Below, piece after piece: positions 37,876-48,452 of a stretch of 64,000 nucleotides of DNA. The position numbers and the translations under genes are program-made. The stretch comes from Pelosinus fermentans (GTDB taxonomy: Bacteria > Bacillota > Negativicutes > DSM-13327). The first letter of the stretch is position 1, and every line of letters starts with the position of its first letter. The stretch covers positions 1-64,000 of the forward strand of contig DJJR01000071.1 in NCBI GenBank assembly GCA_002434245.1, written 5' to 3'. Below the pieces are notes generated by a model, which saw nothing but the letters and a program-made list of their open reading frames with translations, had not been told where the DNA came from and did not search any database.

Positions 37876-39098
37876 TAATCGTCGATGGAAAAACTTTCAC
37901 TGGCCAATTGCTGTCCTACAATAACCCCTAATTGCAGTGTCAGACGCTCATAGGGATTGTCTAAGCTTCTGTTAGTGATCTTCTCAATCTTTTTCAGGCG
38001 ATAATCCAGGGTATTACGATGGACAAAGAGACGCTTGGCAGTTTTCGCCGCATTACAGTTTTCCTCTAAATAGACGAATAAGCTATGAACCAGATCCATG
38101 TGATTTTTCCTGTCATATTGATTAAGTGGCTCAATGACTTCTTGGTAATACACGGCAAGCTTATCTGGCTCAATCTCAAATAGCAGCTTATAGATACCTA
38201 GTTGTTCATAGGCATATATAGAACTGGAAGTTGCCTGTAACTTAGTGAAACGCAATACTTTAATTGCCTGAAGATAACTTCTTCTAGCATCTTGCAAGCT
38301 TTCAAATCTGCCTCCTAAGGCTGCTGTAGCTACCAATCCTGACATTTTTTCAGCAATTTTTTCTAGAATATTCCGCAAAATGTTATTATTTTTCTCGCTC
38401 TCACTTTCATAAGGCATCAGTAAAATAATATCATCGGCCCACAACATCTGCAAAACTTTTTTGCCATGTACGTTTAAAACATCGCTAACAATATGTTCAA
38501 AACGCACTTTAAAGGCCACCAGGTCTTTTTCATCTTTCACCTTTTGTGCCCGCAAGAATTCAGCTAAATGGGTAGGGCTTATAATGGCTACCTGATGAGG
38601 TTTTGCTAAATCATAGCCATAATAAGCCGCCCGTTGAATGAGCACCTCAGGGTCTGCTAAGGGAAAGAGCAGCAGTTGCTCCAAAAAATCCTTTATCGAT
38701 CGTTCCTCTGTGTGCTTCATAACAATATGGCTGCATATCTCTCTGGTAACCTCGATGATTTTTACTTCCCAAGGGAGTTCAAAAATAGCAAAGCCGGCTT
38801 GATCTGCCAAACTGATAACCTCTGCAGGAACCTCCTTAATATAGGGGCCGATATTAATAATTAGCCCAGCCAATTTCTTTTTTATACTTCCTCGAACAAT
38901 GTCTTGCAGTGTATCGATATCACCGTTCAAACCGATACCAGTGATAATCAAAAGTTCTCCGCCCTGGACCCAAGGGATGACATCAGGCAAATCGATAAAA
39001 TGCACCCAACGCACCACGCTATCCAGACCAGACTTTCCCGCCACAAGACTAAGCTTACTCAGTGAAGGGAGATTGATAATTTCTCGGCAACTGATCAT
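37875..39098 (-). CDS. PucR-family transcriptional regulator
   Basis: The 407-aa protein has the N-terminal PucR ligand domain (about 8-125, LVAGKSGLDSVVRWVHFIDLPDV then ELLIITGIGL), a central GGDEF-like region and the C-terminal PucR HTH (VHSLFVYLEENCNAAKTAKRLFVHRNTLDYRLKKI). Family members activate purine, GABA, proline or other nitrogen-compound catabolism. Located just upstream of the ABC importer/aminotransferase genes in the same direction, it is their likely regulator. Start: GGAGG abuts a first ATG at 39107, so the ATG at 39098, 9 bases away, is preferred. Confidence 0.88.
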   Translation of the reverse strand: MISCREIINLPSLSKLSLVAGKSGLDSVVRWVHFIDLPDVIPWVQGGELLIITGIGLNGDIDTLQDIVRGSIKKKLAGLIINIGPYIKEVPAEVISLADQAGFAIFELPWEVKIIEVTREICSHIVMKHTEERSIKDFLEQLLLFPLADPEVLIQRAAYYGYDLAKPHQVAIISPTHLAEFLRAQKVKDEKDLVAFKVRFEHIVSDVLNVHGKKVLQMLWADDIILLMPYESESEKNNNILRNILEKIAEKMSGLVATAALGGRFESLQDARRSYLQAIKVLRFTKLQATSSSIYAYEQLGIYKLLFEIEPDKLAVYYQEVIEPLNQYDRKNHMDLVHSLFVYLEENCNAAKTAKRLFVHRNTLDYRLKKIEKITNRSLDNPYERLTLQLGVIVGQQLASESFSIDD

Positions 39099-39156
39099 AA
39101 CTGGCATCCTCCTTACGGTCTAAAATACATTCTTTTTATCTAAAGGCAATACAAAA

Positions 39157-39204
39157 CCAAAAAGACTGGGAAATCACGTATAACATACATGATTTCCCAG
39201 TCTT
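39157..39204 (-). terminator. Strong intrinsic terminator upstream of PucR gene
   Basis: AAGACTGGGAAATCA pairs perfectly over 15 bp with 39190-39204, followed on the minus strand by TTTTTGGTTTTG. It shields the PucR gene from transcription coming through the dead transposase fragment. Confidence 0.8.
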
Positions 39205-39290
39205 CATTGACGGCTACCAAGAAAATTCTACTGACTTTTATTTCGTTTAGTATAACAAAATAAAAAATACCCGTCAATAGAATCGCTTTG

Positions 39291-39442
39291 TTACTCATTT
39301 ATACTACTGTTTATTTGTTTTATGCGTTTCTCACAAATTTTTGCAAATCCATCCACAACGCTAATATCTGGCTTCGCTTCAAATTCTACAGGAGCTTTTA
39401 CTTTACCTCAACAATCCGACGAATATAGGGTTGGCGATATCT
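39291..39442 (-). mobile_element. IS5-like transposase fragment, frameshifted
   Basis: Minus-strand reading gives YRQPYIRRIVEVK in one frame and, after a one-base shift near 39400, KAPVEFEAKPDISVVDGFA in another. The pattern Q-P-x-V-R-P-I-V-x-G-K-x-K-A-P-V-E-F-G-A-K is characteristic of IS5/IS1182-type transposases. Only about 50 codons remain; no inverted repeats were seen. Confidence 0.5.
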
Positions 39443-39604
39443 AATTTTTTTCATTATTATCAGCGATATTTTAAACTTGTAACAATAAACCACCCCCTTG
39501 CTTCCCCCTTGTAGCTTTTAGTTTATAGTAATATTTCTCACATCATGGTATTATTATGCGGAGAGAAATAATTAGCAATGAACGTATTATCGAGGTGAGC
39601 TGGA

Positions 39605-40771
39605 TTGTCTTTATTGGATACATATACGGTTTATTTTCTTACGCTTTTAGGAAATCTTGTTATGTTTTTGATGCTGGTCATTTTTGCAAAGACTACCAGC
39701 TTTGAAGGTTTAATGCAACATTATATATATGGGAAACTACTGCAAACCATAGGTGCTGCTTTAGGCGTTTTTAGGGGGCTGGTACCAGTTGATTTCTCCA
39801 TTATCATGGGAAATAGTTTGATTTTTATTGGTGTTGCCTTGGAAATCTACAGTATCGTTCATATCGATAGAGTACCTCTTAAAAGCGTAACGAAGCGATG
39901 GATACAGGTAGTAGCCGTAATCATCTTAGGATTTACGCTGCTTTATTTGGCAGGAGTAAACATGGGGGTTAGAGTTTTTGTCTGTGCTATGATTTTAGCA
40001 CTCTATTCGTTAACAGCAGCGGCCGGACTTTTTTTTCGCAGTGATGCCACAAAATTACGAAAAATATTGGCATTATTTTTTGTAATTTTAGCCGCTTATC
40101 AGGTTATTCGTGCTTTGGACGGATTACTACGGGGTGAGAGTTATACATTATTCACTGCCTCATTATTACAGACCATTTCGTTTATAAGTATATATATACA
40201 TATGCTGGTAAGCACAATGGCATATTTGCTAATGACTCGTGAGGTTATTGACATAAAACTGAAAGATGCAGCTACTAAAGACTATCTAACAGGTATTTAT
40301 AACCGTATGCATTTCATGCAGCTATCGGAGAAACTATTCTCACTAATGATCCGTCAGCAAAAACCAGCTACAATATTTATGATCGACTTCGATTATTTCA
40401 AGGTTATTAATGATACGTATGGGCATACTGTCGGCGATAAGGTATTGGCGCATTTTAGCCGAGAGACACAAGGCATTATTGGCACTGAAAATTTATTGGG
40501 CAGATACGGTGGTGAAGAGTTTATTATTTTTGCCCCCAACACCACGACTGGAGATGCCCTCATCCTCGGACAAAAAATTAAAGTAAAGCTAGCGCTGATT
40601 TTTGCCAATGATGTAGCTATTCCTAAATATACTGTTAGTATTGGTGCAGCCACTATGGTTCCAGCGACACTTACGGACATGGACAATTTAATTAAGCAGG
40701 CGGACCAAGCCTTGTTACAAGCGAAAAGAAATGGACGGGATCAGATTGTTCAGACCAATATCGAGCAGTGA
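39605..40771 (+). CDS. Membrane-bound diguanylate cyclase (GGDEF)
   Basis: The 388-aa protein has six or seven transmembrane helices (about 1-215) and a GGDEF domain (about 220-385) with the active motif GRYGGEEF, so it should make cyclic di-GMP. The RxxD inhibitory site expected just before the active site is absent (TENLL instead), so product inhibition is probably lacking. No EAL domain. The start is TTG with GAGGTG 7 bases upstream. It is monocistronic; the following gene fragment is convergent. Confidence 0.88.
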   Translation: MSLLDTYTVYFLTLLGNLVMFLMLVIFAKTTSFEGLMQHYIYGKLLQTIGAALGVFRGLVPVDFSIIMGNSLIFIGVALEIYSIVHIDRVPLKSVTKRWIQVVAVIILGFTLLYLAGVNMGVRVFVCAMILALYSLTAAAGLFFRSDATKLRKILALFFVILAAYQVIRALDGLLRGESYTLFTASLLQTISFISIYIHMLVSTMAYLLMTREVIDIKLKDAATKDYLTGIYNRMHFMQLSEKLFSLMIRQQKPATIFMIDFDYFKVINDTYGHTVGDKVLAHFSRETQGIIGTENLLGRYGGEEFIIFAPNTTTGDALILGQKIKVKLALIFANDVAIPKYTVSIGAATMVPATLTDMDNLIKQADQALLQAKRNGRDQIVQTNIEQ

Positions 40772-40775
40772 TAGA

Positions 40776-41838
<1,063 letters not shown>

Positions 41839-41914
41839 GTAAATCCCTCCCAACCACTGCTGCAATCTCTTATAGTTTAGCGTTAATTTAGGGAATTCTT
41901 TCCGATGAATAATA

Positions 41915-43210
41915 TTACAGGGGTAAAATGACAATAAAGGAGCTACCTTTTCCCAGCGTGCTTTCCACTTTAATTTTTCCATCGTGAACCTCTACGATCC
42001 ACTTAGCGATAGACAGACCAAGACCAGTACCACCCTCTTCACGTGACCTTGCCTTATCCACTCGGTAGAAGCGTTCGAAAATTAGCTTTCGATCATTTTC
42101 TGAAATTCCTTCCCCCGTATCGCTTACAGCAATCATAACAGATGGTTTTGGAGTCGCTGTCCTTGTGAGCAAAACATCCACCTTACCGCCGACAGGAGTA
42201 TATTTAATCGCATTATCAATCAGAATCAAAAGCAGTTGACTTATTCTTTCACGATCAGCCATAATGGACAGCATGTCTTCACCGCGCATTTCCAATTTTA
42301 TTTCTTTTATAATCGCTAATGGCTGTACTGAACGGATAAGCGTCTCTACCATAGCAGCCAGGTTGAATTTCTCTTTTATAATATTGGTTGCTCCAGCATC
42401 CGCCCGTGCCAGCGTTAATAAGTCGGTTACCATTTTTGCCATTCTAAGAACTTCACTGTTCATGTCATCAAGCACTTGAGTGGAGAATGATGATAGCTTT
42501 TGGTCTTTATCGTTTTGCACTGCCTCCACGGAAAGCTTGATGACGCTAAGAGGCGTGCGGAGTTCATGGGAAGCATCGGCGGCAAATTCACGCTGCCGGA
42601 AAAAAGCCTGCTTAATTGGAATCATTGCCTGCCCGGCCAGCAGGTGTCCGGCAAAAGCGGCGATGATCAGAAAAATAATAGAAACCGCAATCATCATGAT
42701 CAACAACATTTTTAGCATGCGATAATAAGCACTGATATCTTCCCCTACAAAAACAGTACCCAGCACTTGGGATCCATCATATATTTTCATGCTGCATAAC
42801 ATGACTACAGCTCTGTCGCCATCAGGAAGACGAAATTTCTTCAGTTCCACTTCTCCATCTGCTGCATCCCATTTGTGTATAATGCGTAACACACCGCTTT
42901 GAATTACATGATCTGGCTCCTCGGCAACAGCCATCTGCCCATTAGTATCGAAAACATAATAAAAAATCTTAGCACCGTGATCGCTATCCTCAGTTTCCTT
43001 AGATGGCAGTTGGAAAAAAGCATCTTTTTCTTTGTACATCCCTACTTGCTCTCGGGCCTCTTCTTCTGTGAAAGACCTCAGATCCTGCTGTTCTTCTTGA
43101 TACAGTATCCAAAGCAGTCCTGTAGAGCTTGCGACAATGAAAGCCATCATTAGCAGCATCATGACCATTGCATAGCGCAGAGTTAGCCGATTACGAATTT
43201 TTTCAAACAT
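41915..43210 (-). CDS. Sensor histidine kinase
   Basis: The 431-aa kinase has TM1 (13-37), an extracytoplasmic sensor of about 130 residues, TM2 (167-190), a HisKA domain with phospho-acceptor H215 (FAADASHELRTP), and a HATPase domain with N-box LIDNAIKYTP, G1 VSDTGEGI, F-box FERFYRV and G2 GGTGLGLSIAKW. Its ATG overlaps the response-regulator stop by 8 bases, so the two are co-translated. It is the last gene of the envelope-glycosylation operon and probably senses an envelope stress that this operon counters. Confidence 0.93.
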   Translation of the reverse strand: MFEKIRNRLTLRYAMVMMLLMMAFIVASSTGLLWILYQEEQQDLRSFTEEEAREQVGMYKEKDAFFQLPSKETEDSDHGAKIFYYVFDTNGQMAVAEEPDHVIQSGVLRIIHKWDAADGEVELKKFRLPDGDRAVVMLCSMKIYDGSQVLGTVFVGEDISAYYRMLKMLLIMMIAVSIIFLIIAAFAGHLLAGQAMIPIKQAFFRQREFAADASHELRTPLSVIKLSVEAVQNDKDQKLSSFSTQVLDDMNSEVLRMAKMVTDLLTLARADAGATNIIKEKFNLAAMVETLIRSVQPLAIIKEIKLEMRGEDMLSIMADRERISQLLLILIDNAIKYTPVGGKVDVLLTRTATPKPSVMIAVSDTGEGISENDRKLIFERFYRVDKARSREEGGTGLGLSIAKWIVEVHDGKIKVESTLGKGSSFIVILPL

Positions 43211-43883
43211 TTTTAACCTCCAGCTTATAGCCAATACCCCGGACCGTTTGTATGACAACCACATCTTCAAATGGGCTGAGTTTGCGTCGCAGAAGCCGAA
43301 CATAGGCATCCAGGTTATTGGAAGATACATCAGTTTCCAATCCCCAGATGCGCTCTAAAATAACTTCGCGCGGAATTACGCGTTCCTGATTGCGGACCAG
43401 CAGATCAAGCAGTTGAAATTCGCGGCTAGTAAGCTGTACCTCCGTATCTCCCCGCCGTACACAGTGCGTCAAGCTATTAAAGACTAAGTTGCCGACCTGC
43501 AGGATATCTTCCATTAAGCTCACTCTGCTACGCCTAGATAAGGCGCGAAGCCTGGCCAGCAGTTCCGCAAATTCGAATGGCTTGACAAAATAATCATCGG
43601 CTCCTGTATCCAGGCCCAGTACCCGGTCATCAAGAGCATCTCTTGCTGTCAGCATTAAAACAGCTCCCTGATATCCGCGTTTTCGCAGTTGGTCACATAC
43701 AGCAATACCAGTTTGCCCAGGCATCATCCAATCCAGGATAATCACGTCATAGGGATCGTAAAGTGCATACTCCAGCGCCATATCCCCATTTAACAGCCAG
43801 TCAACCTGTATCCCTGATTTTTCCAGCATATGCTTGATTAACTTACCCAGCTTCGCATCATCTTCAGCAAGTAATACTCTCAT
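43203..43883 (-). CDS. OmpR/PhoB-family response regulator
   Basis: The 226-aa regulator has a receiver domain with phospho-acceptor D51 (VIILDWMMPGQTG), acidic pair EDD near residue 8 and the lysine in VKPFEF, followed by a winged-helix output domain (about 125-222, LTSREFQLLDLLVRN). Encoded between the two ArnT-like genes and the kinase; the tandem CTTTCAC repeats at 48435-48452 in front of the first operon gene are its likely target. Confidence 0.94.
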   Translation of the reverse strand: MRVLLAEDDAKLGKLIKHMLEKSGIQVDWLLNGDMALEYALYDPYDVIILDWMMPGQTGIAVCDQLRKRGYQGAVLMLTARDALDDRVLGLDTGADDYFVKPFEFAELLARLRALSRRSRVSLMEDILQVGNLVFNSLTHCVRRGDTEVQLTSREFQLLDLLVRNQERVIPREVILERIWGLETDVSSNNLDAYVRLLRRKLSPFEDVVVIQTVRGIGYKLEVKNV

Positions 43884-43907
43884 TCTAGTATCCTCCTTTT
43901 TCCAATA

Positions 43908-45572
43908 TCAGCGACGATACGGATTCGTAATTGAATAATAAGATACTCCGCTGCTAGTTTTTAGCAGCTGATAATCAAATTTAGCTGCCTCCAGCAGAAA
44001 TGGATCTCTTTGCCTGTCCGGCACAATAATGAGATTTCCCGACGACTGAGGCTGCTCCAAAAACGCGGTCAATCCCTGGATCGGCATGGTATATTTGCTT
44101 GACCAGTCCAGCGCTTCCATCTGACGTGAAGCCCCTGCATCTGACGGGATAAGCTTCACCGCAACCTTGCCGCTATAAAAAACCGCCGAGGTGCTGTAAA
44201 ACTGATACATTCCTATTTTTTCCTCACCAAGGCCGATTATACTTTCCGCCATCCCCTTTCCTGACCGATTTTCCGCTATGGCAGGAAATATAAACAGGGA
44301 AAGTAGAATATATGACCCTAGTTGGCACAGACAAAGCAACTTGAAAACATCGGCCGCAGCCCCGTTTTTTGATTTCCACGCACTGAACAACAGGAGCAGC
44401 AGTATACTGACTATAGTCAGGCCAAGTTCCCACCCCGCCAAATAGTGATAGGCCGCTATCATATAGACAAACATGAGCAGTACCAATGGACTCCCTACCC
44501 AACGGAGAATTGCCTCTGCTTCATTTTGTGCCAGCATTATCTCAAGCTGAACCGCCGTCAGGATCGCCATGGGAAAAAGTATCGGAAACGTATAGGTAAG
44601 GTATTTGGTAGCCATCAGCGAATAAAAGCCAAAGTAAGCAGTTATCCACAAAAAGAGAAACACTAACAGCGGGGAAGCTTGAGACCACAATTCCTTCCAT
44701 CCCTGCAGCAAAGCTTTTATGGCCAAAGCCGACCAGGGCAGCATGCTGAGCACAAATACACCAATATAATAATAACTCACATTATCCTTCGGATGTTCGG
44801 AAACCGTAGCGCGAAGATAGTTGTGCACACCAAAAAAGGTGTTGCTAAACTCCGTTCCATGCAAGGCATACATCGCACCATACCAAGGCAGTGCCAAAGC
44901 GGCAAAGAGAAAAATACCGGACGGTATAAACAATTCCTTCACTTTCGCCCAATCTCGCTGTACACCAATAAACAGCAAGATGACCAGACCCGGCAGCAAA
45001 GCGCCAATCGGCCCTTTGGTCAGGACTGCCAATGCCACGCTGGCATACATAGCAAGATACCACAGCTTGGTATCAGATCTGTTTGTATATCCCAGGTAAA
45101 AAAATACCAGGGCAGCGCAGTTAAACACAAAGAATACCATGTCCGTAATGACCAGCTTTGCCAGAATGATATATTCAAAGGATGTCCCCATAATCATCAT
45201 TGCCAAAAGTGCCGCTGTTGGTTTGGTTATTTTCGCTGTAAACCAGTATAGCATAACCAACCCAAGAGCGGCAAAAAAGGCGGGCACTAAACGCGCTGCC
45301 CATTCAGAAAATCCAAAGAGTTGAAAAACCATAGCCGTTAGCCAGTAGAAAAATACCGGCTTATCAAACCAGATATTCCCATAGATCCTAGGTGATACCC
45401 AGTCTGCTGACAGCACCATTTCTTTGGCGGTAAGCGCATAGTTTGATTCCACCGGATCGGTGACGGGAATGTCCTGGTTGAAAAACATATAGCCCAAAAA
45501 TGGAATCAAAAACAGCGCCAAATACAGCTTCTTGGAAGCCATAAAAGCATTTACGTCGCCGGATGTTTTCAT
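43908..45572 (-). CDS. ArnT-like GT39 glycosyltransferase
   Basis: The 554-aa protein has about 12 transmembrane helices and the PMT/ArnT N-terminal signature: acidic DPVESNYALTAKEM after TM1 and RIYGNIWFDKPVFFYW. Such enzymes transfer a sugar from undecaprenyl phosphate to lipid A or to a protein on the outer face of the inner membrane. It follows a second, related enzyme with 26 bases between them. Acceptor and sugar are unknown, although the GT2 gene in the same operon should supply the lipid-linked donor. Confidence 0.88.
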   Translation of the reverse strand: MKTSGDVNAFMASKKLYLALFLIPFLGYMFFNQDIPVTDPVESNYALTAKEMVLSADWVSPRIYGNIWFDKPVFFYWLTAMVFQLFGFSEWAARLVPAFFAALGLVMLYWFTAKITKPTAALLAMMIMGTSFEYIILAKLVITDMVFFVFNCAALVFFYLGYTNRSDTKLWYLAMYASVALAVLTKGPIGALLPGLVILLFIGVQRDWAKVKELFIPSGIFLFAALALPWYGAMYALHGTEFSNTFFGVHNYLRATVSEHPKDNVSYYYIGVFVLSMLPWSALAIKALLQGWKELWSQASPLLVFLFLWITAYFGFYSLMATKYLTYTFPILFPMAILTAVQLEIMLAQNEAEAILRWVGSPLVLLMFVYMIAAYHYLAGWELGLTIVSILLLLLFSAWKSKNGAAADVFKLLCLCQLGSYILLSLFIFPAIAENRSGKGMAESIIGLGEEKIGMYQFYSTSAVFYSGKVAVKLIPSDAGASRQMEALDWSSKYTMPIQGLTAFLEQPQSSGNLIIVPDRQRDPFLLEAAKFDYQLLKTSSGVSYYSITNPYRR

Positions 45573-45598
45573 TTGTATTGATCCTTTCTGAGAACGTA

Positions 45599-47152
45599 TT
45601 AATTGTTTTCATGCAGTAAAAGAACTTTATCCTCTTGAACAACGAGCAGACGAAACTTTTCTTGAATTTCCGGAGGCAGTTTATCATAATTTTTCTTTTT
45701 CATAACCAAGTATGCCCTTTGGCTTTCGTCAGTTGTGGTCGCTTTCAAGTCCTCTGAACTTAATTCACTGCCTGCCATACCGCTATAATACATGAAGCCG
45801 GGCCGGTAAAATTTTGCGACATAAACCGGGGCTTGTCCATCATATTGTTGTTTAAATTCATTAACAAACAGTTTTATAGAAAGTTCTGGCGTAATCAGTG
45901 GAAGTGTTTGGGTCATTAGGAAAGCTAAAAACAGCATCATTCCCAAGACATGGATGATAAATACAGCACGGAAGTCATGGCGAACGCTCTGAAACAGAAC
46001 GAAAACCGCCAGCAGGGCTAACAGCACTGCCATTACCTTGACAGAAGGCAGCAATTCCGCCGTTACCACCGTCCCGGCATAAAACAGACCGATAATCAAG
46101 AGCCCCGTTACTATTCCAAAAATGACGGCAGAGACGTTTAATGCCCGATACTGCTTCTCAGTCCATACTTTGTCAAAATAATAACCGGTCAGTAATGCTA
46201 AAGGAGGGTACATCGGCAAGATATAAGAAACAAGTTTTGTCTGCGATATCGAAAAAAACACAAACACGACTGTAGTCCATATAACCAGGAAAACACACGT
46301 ATTGTAATATTCTCCTTTTTCTTTGAGTCCTGTGAAAAGGGCCTGGGCTAAGAAGGCCGACCACGGGAAAAAGCCCAGGATTAACACCGGAATATAGTAA
46401 TACCATACAGCGCCTGCCACGTGCTCCGGCTGCAAGAAACGGGTTACATTATGAAAACCCAGGAATATGTCAATAAAGGGCAATCCGTGGAAAGAGTACA
46501 TCGCTGCATACCACGGCAGGGCAATCGCAGCAAAAAATACGCTTCCGCGAATCACCTTCATGGTCTTTAGCATTTTTACGTTCCCTGTCAGCATCTGGTA
46601 CAAGATAATAATCACACCACAAAAGAAAATGGCTACCGGTCCTTTTGTCAGTGCGGCGAGCGCGGCAAACCCATGTAGCAGATAATATTTCCGGTGCAGA
46701 AACGCTAGCAATGCCGCTGTCAGAAAAAAGGTCAGTGTCATATCGGTAACAGCGGCGTTGCCGAGATAGAAATATTCCAGACTAGTGGCCAGCACCAGCG
46801 CCGCAAGCAAACCGGCCTGTTCACTAAATAGTTTCCGGCCCGATAAATAAACGAGAACAGCTCCGCTCACTGCAAGAGCAGCGGAAGGAAAGCGGGTGGC
46901 AAATTCACTCATGCCAAAAATTTTATATGCTGCTGCCACCAGCCAATAATACATCGGCGGCTTGTCATACCAGAAATCCCCATAAATCCGAGGAGAAATT
47001 AAATCCTGAGATTGCAGCATTTCTCTGGCAGTCTCGGCATACACCGGCTCGTCCGGGTCCAGCAATGGGTGCGTTCCCAGAAAAGCAAACATGAGAATAC
47101 CGGCTACACATAAAATCATTGTAATTGAGAACCAAGTTCTTTTATTTGTCAT
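45599..47152 (-). CDS. ArnT-like GT39 glycosyltransferase
   Basis: This 517-aa polytopic membrane protein is a paralogue of the next gene: LDPDEPVYAETAREMLQS and RIYGDFWYDKPPMYYW in the same positions, then about ten hydrophobic helices. Two ArnT-like enzymes in tandem suggest two acceptors, two sugars, or sequential additions. It lies 230 bases after the GT2 gene. Confidence 0.88.
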   Translation of the reverse strand: MTNKRTWFSITMILCVAGILMFAFLGTHPLLDPDEPVYAETAREMLQSQDLISPRIYGDFWYDKPPMYYWLVAAAYKIFGMSEFATRFPSAALAVSGAVLVYLSGRKLFSEQAGLLAALVLATSLEYFYLGNAAVTDMTLTFFLTAALLAFLHRKYYLLHGFAALAALTKGPVAIFFCGVIIILYQMLTGNVKMLKTMKVIRGSVFFAAIALPWYAAMYSFHGLPFIDIFLGFHNVTRFLQPEHVAGAVWYYYIPVLILGFFPWSAFLAQALFTGLKEKGEYYNTCVFLVIWTTVVFVFFSISQTKLVSYILPMYPPLALLTGYYFDKVWTEKQYRALNVSAVIFGIVTGLLIIGLFYAGTVVTAELLPSVKVMAVLLALLAVFVLFQSVRHDFRAVFIIHVLGMMLFLAFLMTQTLPLITPELSIKLFVNEFKQQYDGQAPVYVAKFYRPGFMYYSGMAGSELSSEDLKATTTDESQRAYLVMKKKNYDKLPPEIQEKFRLLVVQEDKVLLLHENN

Positions 47153-47383
47153 CGTATCAATAGTCCCTTTCCCTTCTGTTGCTTATTCAAAATATACTGA
47201 TTACGCCACCCTCGCAGCTGTCGGCTTGACGTTCTCCATAAACGTTTGTATAGGCAGTACAACATACTCCAGACCAAAGTTCTCTAATATGCCGGCTTCC
47301 CCTGTTCCAGGACTTTCATCTCGCCTGCTCTTCTCATCGCTGCAGCCTCACTGTAGGGAAGCTTCTGTTGTTTTTTGATACTC
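47153..47383 (-). other. Intergenic region with a possible gene crumb
   Basis: The gap is long for this operon. On the minus strand about 30 codons (ending near 47204) read like protein (ILENFGLEYVVLPIQTF) but have no start and stops upstream. It may be the tail of a deleted gene; the family is not recognised. Confidence 0.25.
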
Positions 47384-48352
47384 CTAATTGTTATAGTCAC
47401 TGCTTTTTTCAGGAACCGCTTCAGCATGACTGGTCAGTTCAGCGCGTACCCAGTACAGCGGCCGCTGTTTAACCTCTTCAAAAATGCGTCCGATATATTC
47501 ACCAATGATACCCAGTCCCACTAATTGAATCCCCCCCAACAGCAATATGCTGGCGGCTATAGTAGCCCACCCCGGAACGGCATCGTTCGTAAACACTCTC
47601 GTGTACACCACATCTAGCGTCAAGCCAAAGCTCAGTAGTCCAAACAGCAGCCCAAGATAAAAGGTAAAACGCAAGGGTAGTTTTGAATACGCCGTAATAC
47701 CGTCTAAGGCAAAAGAAATCATCTTTCTAAGCGAAAACTTGGACTTTCCAGCAAATCGCTCGGGCGCCACAAATTCCACCTGTACCTGCCGATAACCCAT
47801 ATCTCCGATAATCCCGCGAATAAACCGTGCTTTCTCCTTAAAACGCTGAAATGTTCGCACTACTTTTTTATCAAGCAGCCGAAAGTCTGACCCACCTTCC
47901 ACGATATGGACATCGGACATGGTATTGATTAATCGGTAGAACAGGCTTGAGGTTACCTTCTTTAACCAAGAGACACCAGTCGTATCTACGCGAACAGTTT
48001 GGACAACCTCAAAACCCTTCTCCCACTTTCTTAATAGTACCGGCAGCAACTCCGGCGGATGCTGAAGGTCGCCATCCATGGTGATCACCGCGTCACCCCC
48101 GGCATAATCAAGACCACAGGTTAATGCCACCTGATGTCCAAAATTTCGGGTCAGAAAAACCACCTTAACTTTTGGGTCCTGTTGTGTCAGCAAATTTAGA
48201 ATCCTAGACGTATCGTCCCTGGATCCGTCATCAATGAAAATTAATTCGTAGACATAGTCCAGGGTATCCATATATCTACATACTTTTTGATAAAACATCT
48301 TCACATTTTCCTGTTCATTAAAAACAGGTACCACTATCGAGACCAGCTTCAT
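47384..48352 (-). CDS. GT2 polyprenyl-phosphate glycosyltransferase (DPM/ArnC-like)
   Basis: The 322-aa enzyme has an N-terminal GT-A domain (VVPVFNEQENV, FIDDGSRDDTS, VITMDGDLQHPPELLP with the DxD-type metal site) and two C-terminal transmembrane helices (about 235-300). Relatives attach a sugar to undecaprenyl phosphate on the cytoplasmic face. It is the first gene of the operon and should make the donor lipid used by the two ArnT-like enzymes. The upstream region carries a response-regulator-type tandem repeat. Confidence 0.9.
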   Translation of the reverse strand: MKLVSIVVPVFNEQENVKMFYQKVCRYMDTLDYVYELIFIDDGSRDDTSRILNLLTQQDPKVKVVFLTRNFGHQVALTCGLDYAGGDAVITMDGDLQHPPELLPVLLRKWEKGFEVVQTVRVDTTGVSWLKKVTSSLFYRLINTMSDVHIVEGGSDFRLLDKKVVRTFQRFKEKARFIRGIIGDMGYRQVQVEFVAPERFAGKSKFSLRKMISFALDGITAYSKLPLRFTFYLGLLFGLLSFGLTLDVVYTRVFTNDAVPGWATIAASILLLGGIQLVGLGIIGEYIGRIFEEVKQRPLYWVRAELTSHAEAVPEKSSDYNN

Positions 48353-48418
48353 TTATCTCGCCACCTTATCTATAAATATCAATACATACATTAAACTCTG
48401 ATCATTTCAGGGAGTCTT

Positions 48419-48452
48419 ACTATACTTACAACGTGTGAAAGTGTAGTGAAAG
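48419..48452 (-). promoter_or_regulatory. Promoter with OmpR-type tandem repeat
   Basis: On the minus strand CTTTCAC occurs twice with an 11-base period (48452-48446 and 48441-48435), followed after 10 bases by TATAGT (48424-48419). Tandem 7-mers one helical turn apart that replace a -35 element are the usual binding pattern of OmpR/PhoB-type activators. Confidence 0.55.

Noticed and set aside
44679..45251. A 190-codon plus-strand frame opposite the ArnT-like gene
   Set aside because: Shadow of a membrane protein gene; composition is an antisense artefact.
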